A stretch of DNA of 64,000 nucleotides from the NCBI GenBank assembly GCA_032207245.1, contig CM063506.1, positions 45,785,230 through 45,849,229 on the forward strand, written 5' to 3'. This DNA is from Pardosa pseudoannulata. Lineage: Eukaryota > Arthropoda > Arachnida > Araneae > Lycosidae. The notes under the pieces are model-generated. The model saw only the letters and a program-made list of their open reading frames with translations. It searched no databases and was not told where the DNA came from. Of the stretch, positions 36,101 through 48,271 are shown one piece after another. The stretch's first letter is position 1. Each line of letters opens with the position of its first letter. Both the position numbers and the translations under genes were made by a program.

Positions 36101-38463
36101 CCCCCTTACCACAGTTTTATACATTTTGTAAGAGTCGCGTCTGTCTCTGTCAGTGGTCAAGCAAACTTTTGTTCATTTTAACAATTGAAATTGACAATAT
36201 TGTCCCTTTAATGGTTTTCTTGATCTATGGTGAGGTCAAGCATGTCATTTGTCAATGCACCGACAGAGAAAAGGAATTTTGCTTTGATCGAGTCGGTGTG
36301 GCACCAAGGGTGCTTCAGCTACCCCAAGGACAAGGGTCAAAGAGAGGGGTCGTTATCCCCTAAAACCGAGGTTTCCTGTTTGGAAAAGAAGGCAGCGAGA
36401 AGGACTTCCAGCTGAACTTTGAGATGAACAGGTTGATCTAGAGTGATCTCCTCTCTGAATGATAGGTTGCATCTGCATTGAGTTTATTCGTTTTATTTAA
36501 ATGTTTCCTTTTTGTTAAATAAATGAATCGTTAAGTTTTAATCATCTATGGCTCTGGTCATTTTGTCTCCATGCCTGCTTTATTGTATGAGACCCATGCG
36601 AAGTCATATCCGAAACGACTAGGGTGTGACTGACGACCAGACAACAGAAACATCAGAGCTACTTGTTGTTATAACACATTTACTTTTCAAATTGTTTTGA
36701 ATATCCTAAACTAAAATTTCACAGTTAATAAAAAGTAAAATTTTAAAACTGAATTGCAAATGAGCAAATTAATTAAAAAAAAAACAGAAGCAGCAAAATA
36801 TTAAACAGAAATGAGTAGCAGAAATTAAGAACTTAGAAGAATTGAATATAGTTAACAAACATAAGAAATGTTTCATTTAACTGAAAAATGTAACCTCTCT
36901 GGATTTTTTTTTTTTTCATAACCTAATTGATGGGTAAGTCATTTCACACAGTATAATTAATTTTTAAAAGAGGAGAAAATCTCAGGAGAAAAAAATAAAA
37001 AGGACAGAGGAATACACAAAATAGTTACTAAAAAATTTTAATACTTTTTATAAAATTCTAACACTTTATTCTGGGGATCCAGAATGTCATTCCTTACACT
37101 ATTTTATTTGTCAGCAATATCTTTTAAACTATTTTTTGATGTATCCAACATCATTTGAGCAATTTTAATAGATTAGTGTCATTGACATTTAATGCAGATT
37201 GTAATTTTTTTATGTACCATTAACAATAAGAAGGGTACTTCTTGATGCTATAATAAAACATGATAAATCTCAATGGAGGAGAATTGGTGAATTCTCAGCA
37301 CAAATTATCATATTTCAGGAATTTCATAATTTTTTTTTAATATTTTCAGGAACTTTAGGGCAAATAAATAAGATCCATGATATTAATGTTATAAAAGAGA
37401 AGCTATTATATTAATTAAAGTTGTTGGTTATTATCCTATTAGATTTCTTTATATCAGTGTTAACCTATGGGGAAAATATTTCTACTAATGAAGGTTTTTG
37501 TTGAAAGTTTTCTTTTAACCCTTTTGGGTCAGGAATTTTGCTAAAAAATTTGTTGACCTTATTGTAACACTGTAAAACATTATAGCTTCTTCTAAAAGAC
37601 TTAGATCAAGTTTTATTTAATTTTGACAAATATTATAGACTTTTGAAAACATATTGAAATACCTCTGAATCATAAATATATTTTTATTGTAAAAACTGCA
37701 TTAAGCATTATCAAAATTAGTGTTCTTAGAACCAATATTTTTAAATAACATTTAAATTATTTATAATATTAAAGATCAGTATAAACAACACATGTAAATA
37801 TCAAGACTGAGATAAAATAAAATTCAACTTTTTCCATACTTAATATATTTACTTCTTGTGTAAACAATGTTAGAAAATGACAAATTGTCTTATGAATTGC
37901 CAATCTTAAATGTTAATTAGATATGTGTATTAGCAAAAAGCATACTAATAAAACAGAAAATGATACAAAATCATTACAACTCATGATAATAAAAGAGTGC
38001 TTATAATTCAATATAATATAGAACTTAAAATGTTTTAAGATTCTTTCATTCTTAACTCTTTCAGGACAAGTGTATCATATATGAGTCGCTGAAATAGATA
38101 ATAATCTGCCTGGTTTATTAAAAATTTTAACAACACTAATAATTATTGGTAAAGGGAATGAGCTAACACTTTATTAACTAAAAATAATCTTATTTATTCT
38201 ATTTAGTTTTAAAAAGTTAAAAGATATCGGGGGAATTGACTGAATTATTTTGGATTCTCAGTAACATATATATGGTATTTCTGTTCTCCAAGGGTTTACA
38301 ATGTAGTGTAAAATTCATTAATTATATCACATTTTTTTTTGGATAGAACAAGTGCCCAGACAGTAAGTGTTCTGTAATGTAATTATTGATATTTTAAACT
38401 TTTATATTGTATTAACTATGCGTGAATTAGTATGCCATAATGTTTATAATTTTTCCATTTCAG
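33101..38463 (+). other. LMLN intron E-F
   Basis: It contains the fifth copy of element family Y. Stretch 34230-38460 is AT-rich and holds no element I can name. The block 36120-36440 is locally richer in G and C (CCCAAGGACAAGGGTCAAAG) without a recognisable product. Sequences starting TTAACCC/TTAACTC at about 37517 and 38053 resemble TTAA element ends, but no partner ends were found. Confidence 0.7.
33236..34229 (+). mobile_element. Element family Y, copy 5 (uninterrupted, long subfamily)
   Basis: It begins ACTAGCATATACCCCGTCAT and ends ACTTAGGCTATTATTTTATA followed by GGGGAT. It includes the segments CTGACCGCATGTTAGTTGCC and CAACAAGAATCCAATGGATG that also occur in copy 2 but not in copies 1 and 3. 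It therefore shows how the two halves of the split copy 2 join. Confidence 0.78.
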
Positions 38464-38569
38464 CCCTATTGCTGGTCATGCAAATCTATGTCCTAATTCA
38501 ATATCTACAAAGCCCCAAGATTTAGATACACTTTTATCAACTGTAAAGCATGAAATTTTACATGCATTA
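38464..38569 (+). CDS. LMLN: LMLN exon F, zinc-binding HExxH exon
   Basis: The acceptor is TTTTCCATTTCAG and the donor GTAAGT. The exon reads [14 protein letters not shown], then [22 protein letters not shown] is the catalytic zinc motif: two zinc ligands and the general-base glutamate. The exon ends in phase 0 directly after HEILHAL, so the extended metzincin motif HExxHxxGF is divided between this exon and the next. Confidence 0.97.
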
Positions 38570-38710
38570 GTAAGTTATACTTAACTAATTATTACTTTTT
38601 TTCTGATTTTTAAGTGTATGATATTGAATATAATTTTAATAGTTAAAAATATCCTTTTATTGCCATGATGTAGTGTAGATTTTAACTGAAAAACTGCTTT
38701 TTTTATTTAG

Positions 38711-38805
38711 GGTTTTTCAGTTAGTTTATATGCTTATTTCCGAGACAAATATGGTAATCCATTAACTCCAAGAGGAAGGAATGGAAAACCTATGGTTAAC
38801 AAAGT
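38711..38805 (+). CDS. LMLN: LMLN exon G
   Basis: The acceptor is TTTTTATTTAG and the donor GTAAGT. It opens with GFSVSLYAYFRDKYGNP, supplying the conserved Gly-Phe that follows the zinc helix, and continues to GKPMVNK plus two bases of a split valine. The intron before it is only 141 bp, in contrast to the multi-kilobase introns upstream. Confidence 0.96.
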
Positions 38806-40152
38806 GTAAGTTTCATTTTCATTATTTAAAAAAATATATATATAATAGATTATTATTTTCATAGAATTTTCTTATTATTTATAGTAATGTATAAATTTTT
38901 ATTGTTATATATTAAAAGCTTAAGGTACTTATTACTTTTCAGGATATTGTAAATCAGTAATATCAGTACTTATACTTTTCATAAAGTCTTTTATAATAAA
39001 TCTTAATTGTGCTGGAAATTTGTGCATCTGAAGTGTAATAAATTGTAAACAGGGCCTGATTATCGCATGGGCACTTAAGGCACGTGCCCTGGGCACGAAA
39101 ATTTAGTCGAGTGCTTGAAACACATTAAGTGGAGAAAAATTGCAAACTTACACTACCATCGTTAAGTTTTAATAAATTATTGTACGAGGTAATTGTGTTT
39201 GTCCTGAACTATATTGTTTCCTATTTACTTTAATTTTATTGTTATTTACTTCATAATTAATTCCCGCAACAAACCTGGTGCTCTTTTTATCCTATGGGTT
39301 ATAGCATATTTATGACAGATTATTACATACCACTATAAACCATTAAATTAACTCATCAATTTAAATTATTTTTAAATCTATTATTATTTATTTTCTGTAC
39401 CACAGAGCTTATGAGTGTGGCAAGGTAAAAATAAAAAAAGTGGTTCACACTAGGTTTTTAAAAGTCCTTAATTTTTAGCATGGCTAAACAGAGATAATGA
39501 TTACATAAAATGAAAATTGGGTGTTTTTGATTTTGAATATTACTTTACTGCTAATTTCTTAAATATGTTTGCTAATTCAGTGTTATAATTTATATATGAA
39601 AGTATGATAATAACTTGTTGCTATAAATTTGCATGGGGGTGGAGGGCAGAAAAATTGGATTGTGCCCTAGGCACAAAAGTATCTTAGTCGGGCCTTGATT
39701 GTAAATTTAATTTGCTTTATTATTTAAAAAGTTGTTTATAAAAGTTATATTGTTATTTAAAAAGTTAATAATTGTCAAATTTTTTTTGTAGCAGTTTTTC
39801 TTTTTCATAAACTGTAGTAATATGTATATTTTTACCTCTAAAATCACATTTTAAGAAGTTTATTATTTTTGAGAATATTCCTAAAGGCTTTTATAAATTT
39901 ACTTGAGATTTGTATGAGGAATGGTAAATGAAATAATACTCTATTTTTTAAAAAAAATATTTACTTGATGTATTGTTTATGTATTATTTCACATCAATTT
40001 TTATTATAAATAATCTGATATAATGTATATAATTTTATCTCTCAATATTGTATTAAAAAAAATTTTTTTTTTAAATAAATTTTTCAAATCCAAAATGTTA
40101 ATATATTTTTCTATTTGTTGAATAAATTGTTTTTTATGTAATTCTCTTACAG
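38806..40152 (+). other. LMLN intron G-H
   Basis: About half of this intron is the hAT-type element at 39050-39697. The remainder is featureless AT-rich sequence. Confidence 0.85.
39050..39697. mobile_element. hAT-type non-autonomous element with 8-bp TSD
   Basis: It is flanked by perfect 8-bp direct repeats ATTGTAAA (39042-39049 and 39698-39705). The left end is CAGGGCCTGATTATCGCATG, the right end on the other strand CAAGGCCCGACTAAGATAC; near the left end is GGCACGTGCCCTGGGC. The 8-bp duplication and CAGGG/CAAGG ends are hAT traits. The ends resemble the hAT terminus at 63460-63504. Confidence 0.82.
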
Positions 40153-40270
40153 CATTCAAGCCCATCAGTGGAGTGACAGAGTGATACGAGAAGTTGAGCG
40201 ACGAGATTGGAAAGTGAAGGGGAATGTTTTAAAAAAAACTGTGAAAATGGTTGTAACACCAAGAGTACAG
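40153..40270 (+). CDS. LMLN: LMLN exon H
   Basis: The acceptor is ATTCTCTTACAG and the donor GTTAGT. After the split valine it encodes 39 residues starting IQAHQWSDRVIREVERRDW and ending MVVTPRVQ in phase 0. This is the M8-specific insertion between the zinc helix and the third zinc ligand. Confidence 0.95.
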
Positions 40271-41346
40271 GTTAGTGTATATTGCCATTCCTATTATCTA
40301 TATAAAGGGTTTTTCGAATCCCTGATATCATATATTTTTTATAATCAATTTTATTTTTGTGATTTTTGCAGTATATATACTTTTTATCATTAAATAATAA
40401 ATGATACTTTACAGTTGTAGAAGGTTTTGTTACTGTTGAAGCATAATGAAGAGCCGCAGATCGCAAAACACCTTTTATTAAAGATACTAAAATAATAATG
40501 AAAACGATAATACATAAATACGAGGTACATTGGGCTTTTATAGTTTTATAAAGATCCTGAGCCCAGCCTATCAAATTACAGGCATAAGACAAAACTAATC
40601 AAATACAACCTATGAAAACGCAAAAGGATCAACTCAAGAAAACCTCGTACATCCAAGAAAGCTGTTAATTAAATAATAATAATAAGCAACCAAGTCAGCA
40701 AGTATGAGTGCGATTACATATTTCAATAGTTACTGTTTCTTGCATTTTTTATTACTGTTATACTTACATAATTTTATATTCAGTTTTAGGGATTCATAAT
40801 TTTTTATGTAGTTTTTGTTATATTAGCTATTCCTATTCACAGTGTTAAAAATTTATGAAATTGAAAAAATTTTTAGTTACTGTGTTGATTGATATTTCAT
40901 GTACTTTAATTTTCATTGATTTAATTCTGATTATTTATCAATATTTTACGCTTTTTTACACTATAGAGTTTAAAAACACTTTTATATAGTAAGACTGCTA
41001 TTTTTATTTCCAGTTTTAACATTTTTATATAACTTAAAGTACATGTTGTTAAAAAAATTACTTAAAATGTAATACATTGACGTGAATATCATTTTCGTAT
41101 AGTTGTAATTTCTCTTCAATATTTCTTTCAGGTATTTATTGTGCTTAAAATTTCTTCCTTTTCAATTATTTTATGTCTAATTATCTCATTTTTACAGAGT
41201 ATAGGCTGATTTGATAAATACACTTTTATATTTTTTCTTATTCAGGTGATACAATTTATCTTTTGTAATACTGTTTTCTTATTTTCAGCATTTATGCTTT
41301 ACATGAATAGTAGAAGTTTAATTATATTAGCTAACCTTTTTTATAG
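40271..41346 (+). other. LMLN intron H-I
   Basis: AT-rich intron with no recognised repeat or gene. The minus-strand open frame at 40272-40592 has no family resemblance. Confidence 0.8.
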
Positions 41347-41454
41347 GAGGAAGTTAGATTGCATTTTAATTGCTCTTATCTTGAAGGAGCAGAATTAGAG
41401 GACCAAGGAGAGGATGGTACTGTCCTAACACACTGGGAAAAGAGATTATTTGAG
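41347..41454 (+). CDS. LMLN: LMLN exon I, third zinc ligand
   Basis: The acceptor is CTTTTTTATAG and the donor GTAATA. It encodes 36 residues starting [14 protein letters not shown] and ending [14 protein letters not shown]. The histidine of THWEKR is the expected third zinc ligand of the M8 family. The exon starts and ends in phase 0. Confidence 0.96.
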
Positions 41455-41628
41455 GTAATAGACTTAAATGCACAGTTTCAGCAGTTATCCTAATTTATCA
41501 TTACCCTTATATAGTAAAGAAGTGATCTTAGTGCTCATGATGCACAATTTGCTATTTGAAATACATATTTAGAAATAAAATAAGCTAGATCTTCTATGTT
41601 TATTTAATTCTGTAACCCACAAACACAC

Positions 41629-41635
41629 ACATATG

Positions 41636-41709
<74 letters not shown>
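41629..41709. repeat. (TA)n microsatellite
   Basis: A TATG/TA run, almost all pure TA, inside intron I-J. Confidence 0.97.
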
Positions 41710-41712
<3 letters not shown>

Positions 41713-41851
41713 GGGTAGACTTCACTGTGGGCGGTTGCAGTCATGGCATGTTGAAGATCTTTATTAAGATAATGTAGGAGGATGGGTTCCCACTTCATCA
41801 TAGAGACAGAACAAACTGAGGTGTCAGCTAGCTTGAAATTATATGTAAAAA

Positions 41852-42114
41852 GGCCCTTAAGACCTGGTCAACATTTGTGGGAAAATATCTAGAAAAATCT
41901 GCCTCCGACAGCATGCATCTCCTTTTTGTTTGGAAATTTCCTATACATGGTTCCTATATCCTATATAGTTATAATTGGTCAGACCCCTTCTCTGAGGGTG
42001 TAAACTGTAGCTCTAGCGGTCAATTTAGGTTAGGGGTTAAAAAGTGAAATGCAAAAGGACATGGGAATTTTTAGCCCTTGACTTCAGATTTGAAAACCCA
42101 TGAGAATTTTCTTT
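41852..42114 (-). mobile_element. Short dispersed element, copy 2 (inverse of 12391-12680)
   Basis: It starts GGCCCTTAAGACCTGGTCAA and on the minus strand parallels 12391-12680 through CCCTTGACTTCAGATTTG, AACCCCTAACCTAAATTGAC, CCCTCAGAGAAGGGGTCTGA and GCTGTCGGAGGCAGATTTTT. The outer left end of copy 1 (CCCTTAAGATGG) is degraded here and merges into a TATA run. Confidence 0.65.
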
Positions 42115-43376
42115 ACATATATATATACAATATATATACACAATCTATATATACACACATATTGTTTTTGCGTGTATTCGTTACATGGTAGGCATTTGTA
42201 TATAATTGTGTGAATATTATCTAAAAGTAATAAATACAAAAATTTAGCTGAAAAAATTTAATTTCTCATTCCAATCTTTAGTAAAATTTATTAACATGTT
42301 AAAAGATAAAATGCAAATAATTTTCAGTGTCGACAATACATGACTTATAAGTCATCAGAAAATTCAGCATAGGAATTTGGCTTTCTTCCCTATATCTATT
42401 TTACTTGTGCTAACGTCCTGACACTGGTGTAGAAGTCCAATTAAAATGAGACACAGACTTCACATTTGAATATTAGAATATCTAAAATATCGTGTTTTGA
42501 AGTAATTAAAAGATTTATTTTTTTTAAACATAGATTCGTCAACTGCTTAGGTAGCAAAAAAATTATTGCCTAATATCAAAATTATAATAATGACCTTCAT
42601 GAATTGGATCTGCTTCCCCCCCCCACTTGAAAGAAATCTCAAATGTTAATGTCATTGTTAATCAGTATTCCTTGATATCCATGAATATCATTTTTTGGTT
42701 TTTTATTAATATTGGTCAATATTTCCCAGGTCAATTCTTCATTTAGTAATTTTGCCATTTGGTTCACTTCATTCACTTCTTCTTGATCTAAGGCTTTTTC
42801 TATTTATTTAGAAGATTTTCATTAAAAAATTGTATCACCAAGCATTTTCCACTTGAAAAAAATGTACAGAATTCCAGTTCTACTTTGCTTGTCTTACAGC
42901 TTTCTGAAGAATTGCAATAATTACAATTAGTCTTAGTACTTAATGTGTTGCTCATAAGGAGCGGAAAAAGGGTAGAATTAATTTACTTCTATTCTCATTT
43001 TGCTAGTATTGTATATTACTGAATATCTATTGATATATTATTCTACATTAATATAATATCATTTTTATGATATTGTATGGTGTTGTCATTAACATTAAAA
43101 AATAAAGTAAATTTAATAAAAACTGGAAAATGTTTTAAATTTTATTTTTTAGAATACTTTTTTTATAAGCTATACAAATGTCTCTTTGAATTGCATTAAT
43201 TTAAACATTTTTAAATTTAAATTTTACATTATATTGGTCAATATTGGCAGATGTCCAAAATTTGAAATCTGACATTCAGTGGCATTCAAAATATTGGCTA
43301 ACATTTGTATGCCATTGACCACTATATTTATGCTACATGGGTAAGCCATCAGTACTTATGTAATACTTCTTGGTAT

Positions 43377-43682
43377 TTATATGTAATAGTCTACTATACT
43401 TTGTCTTTTATATTTTGGTAAGACGTAGAATTTTTGTATTTCACATAGAGTACATGAAATGATACTGGGTACTTTATAATAGTAATAATCTACTATACTT
43501 TGTCTTTTATATATTGGTAAGACAAAGAATTTTTGTATTTCACATAGAGTACATGAAATGATACTGGGTACTTTATAATGGTAATAGTCTACTATACTTT
43601 GTCTTTCATATTTTGGTAAGACACAGAATTTCTTTATTTTACATATGGAGTACATGAAATGATATTGGGTACTTTATAATGG
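43377..43682. repeat. Minisatellite, three ~103-bp units
   Basis: Three units of AATAGTCTACTATACTTTGT, CTTTTATATTTTGGTAAGAC, AGAATTTTTGTATTTCACAT, AGAGTACATGAAATGATACT and GGGTACTTTATAATGGT. The minus-strand open frame across it (43377-43655) simply translates the repeat and is not a gene. Confidence 0.93.
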
Positions 43683-44216
43683 TACAAATTTTAATGCTTA
43701 ATTAATATAATACATTAATATTAACAGAGAAATAAATTATTAAGTATATAAATTTTACAATTTATTTTATAATAAGCACAGCAGTAATATTAATTAGGAA
43801 AGATAAACTTATTAAACTTGTGATAAAGAAAATACATATTGATAGTTTTCTTCCCTAAAACTAAAATCTGCCTATGGCTTCAAAATAGGAGTAGTATAAT
43901 GAAAGTTGTTTCAAAAATACATGAAAGCACAAACTTTCACTCTGATAGAGATAAAGAATGTTAAATATCGGTAATAAAATGGAAGGAAGTATTGAGCTGT
44001 TTTCTGAATTATTTAGAAAACTATATTTTACATTTGATAAGAAGTAGTACTATTTATAATTTTTTAGACCTAGATCTTGCATAAACATTGATGATATTGT
44101 AGATTACTTCTTTTGCTACATCAAACTATCACTTCTGTGTTTACTATAATATATTGTAATGTATTAATTGTATGTTGAATATGTAGATTGATTTTTTATG
44201 TAAAATTCTATTTTAG

Positions 44217-44293
44217 AATGAAGCTATGACAGGGACTCACACACAGAATCCAGTATATTCTAGAATTACATTAGCTCTGATGGAAGATACTGG
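44217..44293 (+). CDS. LMLN: LMLN exon J, Met-turn
   Basis: The acceptor is TCTATTTTAG and the donor GTAATT. It begins NEAMTGTHTQNPVYSRITLA; the methionine of EAMTG is the Met-turn, 11 residues after the third zinc histidine, exactly as in GP63. It ends with two bases of a split glycine codon. Confidence 0.96.
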
Positions 44294-44372
44294 GTAATTA
44301 ACTGTTTTATTTTGTGTTGCCATTTGTTTATTTTTAAGAGATTTCTTGATTCCCCTAATAATTTTTTTATAG

Positions 44373-44483
44373 GTGGTATGTGCCAAATTATGGAATGGCC
44401 CAAGAGTTAAAATGGGGCAAAAATTTAGGTTGCGATTTTGCATTCAAGAGCTGCAAAGATTGGATTGATGCAAGAAGGTCCAG
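44373..44483 (+). CDS. LMLN: LMLN exon K
   Basis: The acceptor is TTTTTTTATAG and the donor GTAAGA. The exon continues the conserved EDTGWY stretch with WYVPNYGMAQELKWGKN and the cysteine pair in LGCDFAFKSC, and ends with a split arginine. The intron before it is only 79 bp. Confidence 0.96.
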
Positions 44484-46565
44484 GTAAGATGAAATTATTG
44501 CTTGAGGTTTTTTATGTGATGTTATGTTATTAATATACTAAATTATTAATATTATATTTCAAGGAATTTATATTACATAATCCTAGTAGATCATAAATAT
44601 AATAGAGTTTTATTCAGTTTAAGCTTTAAAACAATTTATTTTTTCATCAATTTTACTGAACATTAATTTTTATAGTAATATATATTGCAATATTCAAATG
44701 TGAATATTTAAAAACATAAGTTATTTTATAAACTTTTTCTTATGTGTGTGTACATGTATGTATTACAAGCAAGGCCCTAGCTAGAAATTATTTTCGGTGG
44801 GGGACCAAGGGGAAAGACTTTTTTGTGAATTACACTTGAGTAAAACTACAGGTTTTCTTATATGTATGTATACCTCTAATGAGTACAATAACACAATATG
44901 GTTTTAAAACAACAAAATGATTAATAAATAATATAATGAAAAAATTTAAAGCTTAGATTAAGTGATGAAGCATCTGCACAATGAATTTAAAAGTAAAATT
45001 AACATTAAAAACCATTTTTATATTTGTTCGTTTAAATTTGTCTCTCATTTAGCTATATATCAAAATCTAGTCTTATGTAATAATACAGAATAAGTTGAAG
45101 CTATTTTAGAAGATAGAATCTGTGTCAAAATATTCACCATGGAGCACCTCAAACAGGAAGGTGCTATACAACAGATTACGGAAAATGATCTTGAGATGAA
45201 TGATCCTAGGGGATGTGGGTAGATAAAAGCCTTCAGTCCCTCAACATATTTATTCTGAGAACACTGTTGTCTTTGCACAGATTGGCATACCCACATATGT
45301 GGTCAAGTTTCTTTCCACGAAACTGTCTTTTAGAATTTTAGAAATTCGGGGAGGGACCAGTCCCCTAGATTTAGATTTAGATTTAGGGTGGGGTGGCCCA
45401 CAAGGGCACCAGCACTGCGGCCCAAGGCCTATTGTACTGAAAAACCCTCCATTCACTGGAGCAAGGAGCTCCAGCACAAGGTTAAGAAACAATAACCATT
45501 AGATCTCAGAGAGACCAATAGCTGAGATATATTTCAGCAGCAATTTAACCGGGAAGTTAATCAACTCCCATGGCTCGATGAAGTGATACCCAAGGAATTC
45601 AAATCTCTTGGCGCAGTAGTAGTCACATTCACATAAATGGCACCCTCTACATACTGGGCTGTCTATAATGCCAATAATGTTGAGGTGCCTCTTAAGGCAA
45701 TAATGACAACCCTTAGCTCTTTTCTACTGAGCCTAAGTAACTCCTTAGCCCTCATCCAGGGATAACCCTGGTTAAGCTCCTTGGCCTGTCTTTGATTACT
45801 AGAATCAAGCCAGGCCTTATAAGTCTCCCCCATTAGGAGGTCCCCTAAATCCCTTCTGTTGTCTATGGCCTTGATTACAAGACAACACACAGATTTCATT
45901 AAGCATTTATATGATAGATAATTGATATTTCAGATGTTGACTGAATGCCCAGTGGTACTTATGCATTATGCTAAATGTGTTTGTGTGTGTTTTTTTACAT
46001 GTAATATTTACTTTTTTGGCTGGTACATTGAATGAAATAAGAACAAATAGCTTTATTTATTATAAAGCTTCACTTTACAGGACTGTGTTTAGATAAACCA
46101 CCAAATAAATGTCTTATCACAATTTTTTTAACACAAACACAAGCATATAAAAAAAGTCAGACCAATTTGTATATATGTATGTGTGTTTAGATTTTGAAAT
46201 CTTTAGTTTTTAATTTATGTTTAAGTAGTTATTTAATCTACCTTTGATACAATAAAAGTATACATTATCCTTATGCTGCTGAATTTTATCAATGCTTAAC
46301 TTTTCAAACCTGAAATCAATATCTATCAATTGATATTTAACATTTTTTAGATTATAATTTCATGAACACTTTAATGAAATTAAGGGCAATGTGTCAATGG
46401 CTGAATATTACAACAACTAAAATGATTACATTATGATGATGGAATACCTTTTCTTTTTACTGCAAAATTCTTTTCTCTATCTTGGGTAAAGAGTATAAAA
46501 TATTGCTTCCATAAAGAAAGCTTTTCTACCCAGTTATGTAAGTATATTTATTTGTACTGTTTTAG
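44484..46565 (+). other. LMLN intron K-L
   Basis: It contains the minus-strand LINE remnant at 45365-45900. A segment at 44772-44815 (CAAGGCCCTAGCTAGAAATT, GGTGGGGGACCAAGGGG) resembles the end of a hAT element without a detectable partner. Confidence 0.75.
45365..45900 (-). pseudogene. LINE ORF2 3' end (RNase H-type/zinc-knuckle tail) pseudogene
   Basis: The minus strand reads RRDLGDLLMGETYKAWLDSS, then AKELLRLSRKELRVVIIAL, a frameshift, then KRHLNIIGIIDSPVCRGCHL, CECDYYCAKRFEFLGYHFIE and PWELINFPVKLLLKYISAIG with a stop after GLSEI. The LSRKELRVV-HLNIIG-SPVCRGC arrangement is typical of RNase H-bearing Jockey/I/R1-type LINEs. The 3' end carries a short TAGATT repeat tail (45367-45388). A frameshift near 45690 and 5' truncation make it non-functional. 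Confidence 0.8.
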
Positions 46566-46698
46566 GGGGGAAAGTATTCATCCCTACTGTGATAAAGTCA
46601 AGAAAGACCCTCTGGAGACTGAATGTACTGATAGTAGAGACTCAGTTGCCTTGTGCAATCTTGTAGAATACAGTAAAGACTTACCTTCTATTTTTCAA
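46566..46698 (+). CDS. LMLN: LMLN exon L
   Basis: The acceptor is TGTACTGTTTTAG and the donor GTATGT. The acceptor is followed by a run of G, so the exact border is fixed by the reading frame: the first G completes the split arginine, then GESIHPYCDKVKKDP to DLPSIFQ (44 residues). It belongs to the cysteine-rich C-terminal domain. Confidence 0.94.
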
Positions 46699-48181
46699 GT
46701 ATGTTTACATTTTTTTCTGTGAAATAATTATAGCATACAAGAGTTTCTGACTTGTAAGCACTTGAGGGCATCATTCAAAACCTTATGCATGCTTTCATAA
46801 TTGTCCAATTTTTATAAAATTCAGAAAATAGAACAGAAGTTACTATAGGAAATTATGTGTATAGTTTAACTAAAACCAAAGGTTTATTCACTCTAGTTGC
46901 TTTGAGGAGTTGAAGACAGCCTGTGGTAAAAAATGCATTTTGGATGATCATGACTAGAGTACATTTTAAATATAAGAATAAACATGAGAAAGTAGAAAAT
47001 TAAAACAAAAAAATAGCTTTTATAAAGGTTGAGGAAGATAAAATGAAGCCCTGACAAACTATTTTCAAATTGCATAAAAGAGCAAAATTAAAAATAAACA
47101 AAAAGCTATTTTACTCCAAACAGTTGAGTTTTCAAGACAATCACTCATCAATGTTAATTTATTTGAATTAATATTAACAGTAAGAAAAAAATGTCATATA
47201 AACACTAATATTAATAATAAAATCAAAGCAAAAATTTTAAAAAGGATAATTTAGTGATAATATTGTAGTGGGAGATCTTTCTACTGGATAGACAGTGTGT
47301 GCATGTCATAAACAACTACATTTTACTTAAAAAAAGCATATTTTTATTCTACTAAAATGACACTGTATTCTTACCAACTCAAAACAACAAAGCTATCACA
47401 ATGACAACTATTTTTGTTGCCACTAGCTAAATCACAAACTTCTATTGATATATTGAAATGTTACCGTTACAGTATTGTAGATGCTCACTTGCATCAGTCA
47501 ATGAATGGATGCCCATTTCCAGCTCTGCTAATGTTAATTTCAGATGATAAAGAAAAGTTTAAATTGCAAGCCGAGTTCTGTACTGATTTTCAATGGTTTT
47601 CATTGATTAAAAATCTATGGAGCTATGCTATATATATTCAAAAAGCTTTCATGGGCTTCCAGTTGGAAACCTGAGTTTATATACCAAATTTAAATAAAAA
47701 ATACAAAAGCTTTATTTTTCTAGTTGAATGCAGAAATAGAATTCTATTAAGAATTTTATAATTTTTCAGGCATATTTATACTTTTTCATATTAAATAATT
47801 ATATACCAATCAAAAATCCTTATGAAACAGTTATAATATCTTATTGTAATTTTATTTCTGGTTAAGTCTATAAACGAATTTAATTATTAAGACCTTAAGG
47901 GAGTTTTTAATAATTTGAGAACTTAAAATCTAAGAAAAATTATTTGGTATATTTAATAACTTTTCATAGACAGTTTCTTTTTCTTACTTTCTTCTGTTTC
48001 GGGACTTAAAGAATCATATATTTTAAAAATATATATATTTTTTAGTCTAGAAAACTGGGAGTTTTAATTGCTTTCAAAAATAAAAGTGTATTAAATATTA
48101 AATGTAATTTAATTTACAGAATCTTCTTAAGTTTAGTGAAATTTGGAAGATGAACATTTATACTAAACATTTTTTATGCAG
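46699..48181 (+). other. LMLN intron L-M
   Basis: AT-rich intron without recognised elements. The 86-codon open frame at 47414-47674 has no family resemblance, no splice context and sits in intron sequence; I do not call it a gene. Confidence 0.75.
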
Positions 48182-48271
48182 AATTTTGATTACATTCCTG
48201 GTGTACCTAGTACTGAAATTGGAAAATTCGGTGGTTCAGTGAGTCTTGCAGATTACTGTCCTTATATACAA
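48182..48271 (+). CDS. LMLN: LMLN exon M
   Basis: The acceptor is TTTTTATGCAG and the donor GTAAGA. It encodes 30 residues starting NFDYIPGVPSTEI and ending VSLADYCPYIQ, phase 0 at both ends. The ADYCPY segment is a well-conserved part of the C-terminal domain. Confidence 0.95.

Larger units (their letters stand above)
41455..44216 (+). other. LMLN intron I-J
   Basis: It contains a (TA)n microsatellite, the inverted partner of the 12391 element and a three-copy minisatellite. The remainder (42120-43370, 43690-44210) shows nothing recognisable. Confidence 0.8.

Noticed and set aside
37510..38070. Possible TTAA element between TTAACCC at ~37517 and TTAACTC at ~38053
   Set aside because: The two ends are in the same orientation and do not form inverted repeats.
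40181..40393. Open frame starting MIREVERRDW
   Set aside because: The first part is LMLN exon H; it runs past the real donor at 40271 into intron, so it is not a separate gene.
40272..40592. 106-codon minus-strand open frame
   Set aside because: It lies in LMLN intron H-I antisense, and has no recognisable domain or codon bias.
43377..43655. 92-codon minus-strand open frame with internal protein repeats
   Set aside because: It is the translation of a three-unit minisatellite.
43371..43682. Possible CRISPR-like array of regular repeats
   Set aside because: The ~103-bp units are contiguous with no unique spacers, in a eukaryotic intron; it is a minisatellite.
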